Assembly: GCA_004151065.3 (NCBI GenBank)
Contig: NWUY0300032459.1
Location: 8,139-20,255, forward strand
Origin: Larix sibirica
Lineage: Eukaryota > Streptophyta > Pinopsida > Pinales > Pinaceae
Length of the DNA stretch: 12,117 nt
Reading direction: 5' to 3'
A program made the translations under genes and the position numbers. Shown in pieces: positions 8,038 to 12,117 of the stretch. The notes under the pieces are model-generated. The model had not been told where the DNA came from and did no database searches. It saw only the letters and a program-made list of their open reading frames with translations. Every line of letters starts with the position of its first letter. The stretch's first letter is position 1.

Positions 8038-8740
8038 ATGATGACTATTATGACAGTTAATATTCGAGGCCTGTGAGGGAAGGCCAAAAAGATATCCCTT
8101 AAGAATTTAGTGGAAGTGGATAAACCCGACATGATATTGATTCAAGAATCCATGGGAAAGAAAGAGCCTCAAGTTGAGGAGATTTGAAATTATTTTGGTG
8201 GTTGGGAGTTCATTGCTATGGATTCGGTGGGTTACTCAGGGGGGAATCATTACTGGGTATAATAACACTCTCATGATGATTAATTGTTTCAATGTGTCTT
8301 CATGTTTGTGTACAGTTGTTCATAGCAAAAGCTTGGACCGCACCCTGTTAGTTCTCAATTTGCATGGGCCATGCAAGGGTAAGCAGTGTTACTGGGACCA
8401 TTTGTTTTCATTGAATTGCTCCAAGGTGAATAATCTTATAGTCGGTGGGGACCTCAATCTCACAGAGAAGATATAGGTACAACTTCTTGGGAGGATCGCT
8501 TAGCACATTACTTCATTAATAAATTTGAATTTTTAGGATGGGTTGATGTCGAACCTATACAAATCAAGTTGACCTAGAATAATAACAGATCAAGTTCTAA
8601 TGGGGTGGCCAAAGGACTTGATCAATTTCTTGTTCATGAAAATATACTCCAACAAGTGGAGATATATCAGTCATGGGTTGGAAATATTCAGTGTTTTGAT
8701 CACTATCCCATATTCCTTGAACTTGGAAAAGATGAAGGTA
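8038..8740 (+). other. Endonuclease domain of ORF2 (exonuclease-endonuclease-phosphatase fold)
   Basis: This domain nicks the target DNA. Visible motifs in order are TVNIRGL (8053-8073; the Asn is catalytic in the family), DMILIQE (about 8131-8151; the Glu binds metal), GGIITG (8240-8257), GGDLNLT (about 8444-8464; Asp and Asn of the active site) and FDHYPIFLEL (8695-8724), the SDHxP motif with Ser changed to Phe. A stop at 8074 probably replaces Gly of GLGG, and another at 8185 probably replaces Trp. A G6 run at 8239-8244 is the likely site of the first frameshift; the frame returns at about 8466. The stop at 8575 replaces Trp of the usual TW-NNR motif. Confidence 0.85.
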
Positions 8741-9149
8741 AACCAGATCGTCCTTTTAAATATAATTCAAGTTGGGATTACGAGGTGGAACTACAAAGTA
8801 TCATTAAGACTTATTGGAATAATGTTGAGGAGAACGTGGAATATAGTTATGGCATGCAATTCACTCATTCAATGAAATCACTAAAAGAGAATATTTTGGC
8901 TTGGGCTCATGAGCATCATAGAAAACGTGATGGCCTAATCCATGAGGTAGAGAGGGAACTTGAATATGCCTTGTCATCTCTCAATGGTGGAATCAGTTAT
9001 AATCAAACTCAAAATTAGATTGTTAATCTTGAGAATTGGAGAAACAAGCTCTTGCTAGAGAAAGAAAATGAGTGGCATGTGAAGAGTCGAGCTCTTTGGA
9101 TCTCTTCTAGCGACCAGTACACAAATATTTTTTCAAAATTTTTCAAGGT

Positions 9150-10480
9150 TTAGATGGATTCACAGTATTATCTAGGAATTACAAGATGGATATGGTCAGA
9201 TAGTTTATGGCTTTTGTGATCTTTCTTGGCTTGGTGTTAATCACTTCCAATCATTATACACAAAACCCAATCATTCCAATTTGGGAGAAATTATGAAACT
9301 GGTGATGCACTTTCCTTGATTGGTCAAGGATGATGAAAATGAGGACATTTTCAGGTCGGTGACCAAAGATGAATTAAGAAACCTTCTATGCTCATTCCAG
9401 AAGGACAAGAGTCATGGTCTGGATGTGTGGTCAATAGAGTTATTCATTGATTTCTTCGAAGTACTTGGTGATGATTTGTTAAAGGTTGTCGAGGAAGTCA
9501 TAATGGTAGGGAAAATGCTAAAAAGTTTCATCACTACCTTTCTAGCATTGATATCCATGGTAGATTGTCCAACCACATTTGATGCCTTTCGTCCAATATC
9601 GCTTTGTAATTGTATATAGAAGATCATCTCCAAGGTAATTGTTGTTCGTATTGAGCCACTTTTCTCTAGGGTTATTTCAATGGAGCAAATTGGTTTTTTG
9701 AGAGGTAGGATAATAAACGAGGCTACTGGCTTGGCCCAATAGGGGATGCACTCCATTAAAATAGCCCAAATACATGGAGCAGTCATCAAAATGGATTTAT
9801 CTGAGGCCTACAATCAGGTTGTTTTCCTCTACCTATGTCTCTTGCTTCTTCATGTTGGTTTCTTGCTTCCTATTGTAAATGGATCAGGGGATGTATTACT
9901 AATTCTTCATTTGTTGTACTCATAAATGGCTTAGGTTGTGATTTTTTTATGCCTAGGTTGAGGGCTTGAGTCGGGCTATTATAGGTGCTAGGAGGAAAAT
10001 GAAGATCTGGGGAATATCCTCTGGAGAAAGAGAATGACTTACTCATATTTTATGTGTTGATGATGTTCTAATCGTTTGCCTTTGCTCGGTGGATTAAGGC
10101 TAACAATATCAAGAAATATTTGAGATATTTTGCACAACTAAGGGGATGGAAATAAATTGTGAGAAGTCTGCGATGTATATCCCAGAGGTAGACGCACAAT
10201 CGAAAGATATTTGGGGCAGAGATTTTATGTGCATTTCACATACATTAGAAGATGGTACCAAATATTTCAGATATAATCTCATTGTGAGAAGTCTGCGATG
10301 TATATCCCGGAGGTAGATGCACAATCAAAAGAATATATTTGGGGCAGATATTTTCTCTACGTTTCGCATACATTAGAGGATGGTATCAAATATTTCAGAT
10401 ATAATCTCAAATGCGATAAATATGGGAAGGAAAACTGGACTTGGCTAGTATTGAAGGTCGAACACAAAGTGAATTTCTAA
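9150..10480 (+). other. Reverse transcriptase domain of ORF2, with motif B deleted
   Basis: Motifs in order are DKSHGLDVWSIELF (9401-9442, the K-PG-DG motif with Pro changed to His), FRPISLCNCI (9587-9616), KIISKV, FLRGR, KMDLSEAYNQV (motif A, about 9788-9820; the catalytic Asp is kept and the later Asp of AYD is Asn), SFVVLING (about 9908-9931) and CVDDV (motif C, 10053-10067, both Asp kept). Between SFVVLING and EGLSRAII (from 9960) the usual GLRQGCPLSP motif B block is missing. The frame shifts at about 9870 and again at about 9958. After motif C, KGMEINCEKSAMYIPE (from about 10140) begins the duplicated segment. Confidence 0.9.
10156..10408 (+). repeat. Tandem duplication inside ORF2, units of 125 and 128 bp
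   Basis: The first unit (10156-10280) and the second (10281-10408) both start ATTGTGAGAAGTCTGCGATG and end TCAGATATAATCTC. They differ by roughly a dozen substitutions and a 3-bp insertion (GATATT against GAATATATT near 10330). Because 125 is not a multiple of three, the second copy is in a different frame. The first copy joins the upstream reading (KGMEINCEK) and the second joins the downstream one (KCDKYGKE), as expected for one duplicated piece of the original gene. Confidence 0.95.
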
Positions 10481-11200
10481 TGCAATCATTGGCTCGTTAG
10501 AGGAGGGAGATTGGCTCTCATTAAGTCTATATTGGAATCCATTCATGTTTATTGGCACCTTATGGCCCACATTCCGGAAGGAATTCTAGATCAGATACAA
10601 AATGTATGTTTTAATTATTTGTGGAAGGCTACCTGTGATTATCAAGCTTCACACTTAACCAAATGTTCAATCATTGCATCCCTAAAGAAACTGGGAGGTT
10701 AGGGATTAAAAAATATTTTCCATTTCAATCAAGCACTCATAACTAAGTCATTATGGAATTTTATAATGTGAATGTGAGATAGTCTTTGGTGTTAGATATT
10801 GATAGCAAAATACATAGCTCTTGGTTCTATTTTAGATTGGATAAAAAGAACGACACAAATCTATTCATAACATATATAATTAGTGGAAGGTATTGGCACT
10901 GGCCTTTCTAGTTCTCAGTTGACATCTGGCCTGGAAGGTGGGTTCCATAGATTTGGTTTGGGTGGGTATCGATGCTATAATGAGTTTTGGGACTACAATA
11001 TTTCTCCCAAAGGATATGGTTATCCATCTATAAGTTCATGGATATTGTATTTTGAACAAATTAGCCAATCTACTAACCACCTATATTTGGTGATAGGGAT
11101 GGTTTGAGGCCTAGGATTTAGGATTGGTTGGGGAATGGACATTGCATTGGGAGTAGTATCTACATGGACTTTGAAGGTCGGTATCTGCACTATCAAAGAG
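10481..11200 (+). other. ORF2 connector between reverse transcriptase and zinc-binding domain
   Basis: Conserved C-terminal RT text is readable: CNHWLVRGGRLALIKS (about 10481-10528), YWHLMAHIPEGILDQI (10550-10597), FNYLWKA, LKKLGG followed by a stop where the family has Trp (10700), and GLKNIFHFNQALITKSLW (10703-10756). Further on, HLAWKVG at about 10925-10945 and GLVGEW at about 11125 match the usual linker. The frame changes again between about 10760 and 10900, and several stops interrupt it. Confidence 0.75.
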
Positions 11201-11204
11201 GTGG

Positions 11205-11575
11205 ATGATATTGTTTGGGTATACAATCGTGTAAGGGGACAATACACAACAAAACTTTGTTACTCGACATTAATCAAAAGAGTTAATATTGCTTTGTGCT
11301 AGTGTTGGAAAAAATTCTAGAAGGTGTCGAATCCTCCCAAGAGTATTATTTTCCTCTAGTTGATATTGAACATGTGGGTTTTAACTTGGGACATAATGCA
11401 ACTAAGGAACAAACATGGATCGGGAATATGTATCCTATGCAGAGGACAAGAAGAAACAAATTATGAACATATGTTCCTCCTATGTCCATATACCCACTAG
11501 GTTTGGAAGGAGGGTGAAACTCAACTAAATCTTCAGAACTTGTGGATCAAAGGTGACCTAGTTGAGTTCTTTTCT
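11205..11575 (+). other. Zinc-binding RT-associated domain (zf-RVT type) of ORF2
   Basis: In one frame, VWVYNRVRGQYTT (about 11214-11252) and NPPKSIIFLWLIL are followed by CILC (tgt at 11429, tgc at 11438) and HMFLLC (cat at 11468, tgt at 11483). This gives the C-x2-C...H-x4-C zinc ligands of the family, all four retained. WKEGE follows a stop at 11498 that replaces one codon of THxVW. The first part lies in another frame, so at least one indel falls between about 11280 and 11400. The domain probably aids binding of template RNA. Confidence 0.8.
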
Positions 11576-11789
11576 AAATACTTTTCCCAATGTGAGTGCA
11601 AGGGAGTGTGATTGATCCCTTATCTTATAAATTGGGTGATTTGGTTGTCCTAGAACTCACCATTATCTGAAGGGAAACAAGTTCCCACTTCCAAGATAAC
11701 TTCTCAACCCATTGCTCTCCTCACTTATTACACTTCTACAATTGTTAAAAATTTTGGGTGCAAACTTGGTGAGATGAGCGTGAATGATG

Positions 11790-12117
11790 AGAGAGCTTGG
11801 AGCTACTTCAATGGGACTTGTCGGGAGATGGGGCAGTGTTGTAGCATTGGATATGTGTTGTAAGTGTCCAAAGCTTACTATTTTATAGGTAATGCATGCT
11901 TGTGGGGCAAGACTAATAATCTTGATGAGTTCAACACATTATTTTATCTTTTGAAACTTGCTTTGGAAATGGATATTTCTCAAATTCAAGTATTTGGGGA
12001 TTTGACATTGAAAATACAATGGATGAATGGTGAGACTTAGATCCACAATATTGGGCTTAGTCATTTAGCACTACATTTGACAGATATAAGTAGATTATTT
12101 CAACGAGCAACTTTTAC
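11790..12117 (+). other. RNase H domain of ORF2, running off the window
   Basis: RNase H cleaves RNA in RNA-DNA hybrids; in these LINEs it helps make the second DNA strand. Visible are AWSYFNGTC (from 11793; the first catalytic Asp of YFDG is Asn, aat at 11810-11812), TNNLDEFNTL (about 11912-11941; Glu kept at 11927), QVFGDLTLKIQWMNGE (about 11984-12031; Asp kept at 11999) and HLALHLTDISRLFQ (to about 12102). Stops lie near 11861, 11887 and 12038. The last His/Asp region lies beyond the window. Confidence 0.85.

Larger units (their letters stand above)
6312..12117 (+). mobile_element. Decayed plant L1-type LINE with RNase H, 5' end cut by the LTR element
   Basis: A two-ORF non-LTR retrotransposon is readable on the + strand in shifting frames: ORF1 (DUF4283-like region plus zinc knuckle), then ORF2 (endonuclease, reverse transcriptase, zinc-binding domain, RNase H). 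Such elements copy themselves by target-primed reverse transcription at a nick made by their own endonuclease. Domain order and motifs fit plant L1-clade elements that carry an extra RNase H domain. The copy is certainly inactive: both ORFs contain many stops and frameshifts. The left end abuts the LTR element, and the 3' end, including any poly(A) tail and target duplication, lies beyond the window. Confidence 0.9.
8038..12117 (+). pseudogene. LINE ORF2 remnant (endonuclease, reverse transcriptase, RNase H), 3' truncated by the window
   Basis: The likely start is the ATG pair at 8038 and 8041, followed by TVNIRGL, the usual opening of the endonuclease domain. Reading order is endonuclease (8038-8740), linker (to about 9150), reverse transcriptase (about 9150-10480), connector (10481-11200), zinc-binding RT-associated domain (about 11205-11575) and RNase H (from about 11790). 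Frames used, by position mod 3, are 1, 2, 1, 2, 1, 0 and 2, showing at least six frame changes. In-frame stops include 8074, 8185, 8575, 9016, 9173, 9317, 9617, 9740, 10478, 10700 and 11498. It also carries a deletion near 9955-9965 and a duplication at 10156-10408. No part could give a working protein. Confidence 0.9.

Noticed and set aside
9412-9789. 125-codon open frame on the minus strand
   Set aside because: It is the antisense of well-supported reverse transcriptase motifs.
10109-10324. Minus-strand frame with an internal protein repeat
   Set aside because: The repeat only reflects the 125-bp duplication in ORF2 read backwards.

Overview
The window looks like a piece of a large, repeat-rich plant nuclear genome. 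A gymnosperm or other large-genome plant is plausible, but that is inference. No intact host gene, rRNA, tRNA or CRISPR array is visible. The only protein homology I can support belongs to decayed retrotransposons. Almost all open frames are short and are either shadows or fragments.

Right half (about 6312-12117, + strand): a long, badly decayed L1-type plant LINE. ORF1 (about 6663 to 8030) shows a DUF4283-like gag region followed by a CCHC zinc knuckle that has lost its first cysteine. ORF2 (from 8038 and running off the right edge) shows, in order: an apurinic/apyrimidinic-type endonuclease, a reverse transcriptase with the motif C 'VDDV' box, a zinc-binding RT-associated domain (CxxC...HxxxxC) and a plant-type RNase H domain. 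The copy is dead. It has many in-frame stops (several at conserved Trp positions), frameshifts, a deletion removing RT motif B, and an internal 125/128-bp tandem duplication just after the RT active-site box.

Middle (about 5011-6306, - strand): a candidate LTR of about 1.3 kb. Read on the minus strand it begins TGTAACACCC and ends ...TGACA. It is followed three or four bases later by GGTATCAGAG, which matches the usual plant initiator-tRNA-Met primer-binding site. It therefore reads as the 5' LTR of a minus-strand Ty3/gypsy-like element whose body runs leftwards. An alternative is a slightly shorter solo LTR (5016-6306) flanked by TGTCA on both sides. The LTR edge lies directly against LINE sequence, so the LTR element most likely inserted into the LINE.

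Left half (1-5010): AT-rich DNA with no recognisable gag or pol on either strand, apart from a richer-GC block at 1-1130. It carries a striking series of degenerate tandem arrays with different periods: about 36-38 bp (1206-1424), 26 bp x3 (1824-1901), about 193 bp x2 (2161-2540), 21 bp x2.4 (3290-3340) and about 96 bp x6-7 (3495-4135). If the LTR and primer site are read correctly, this is the internal region of a noncoding, non-autonomous (LARD-like) element, or an unusually long leader before gag. This is the most interesting part of the window.
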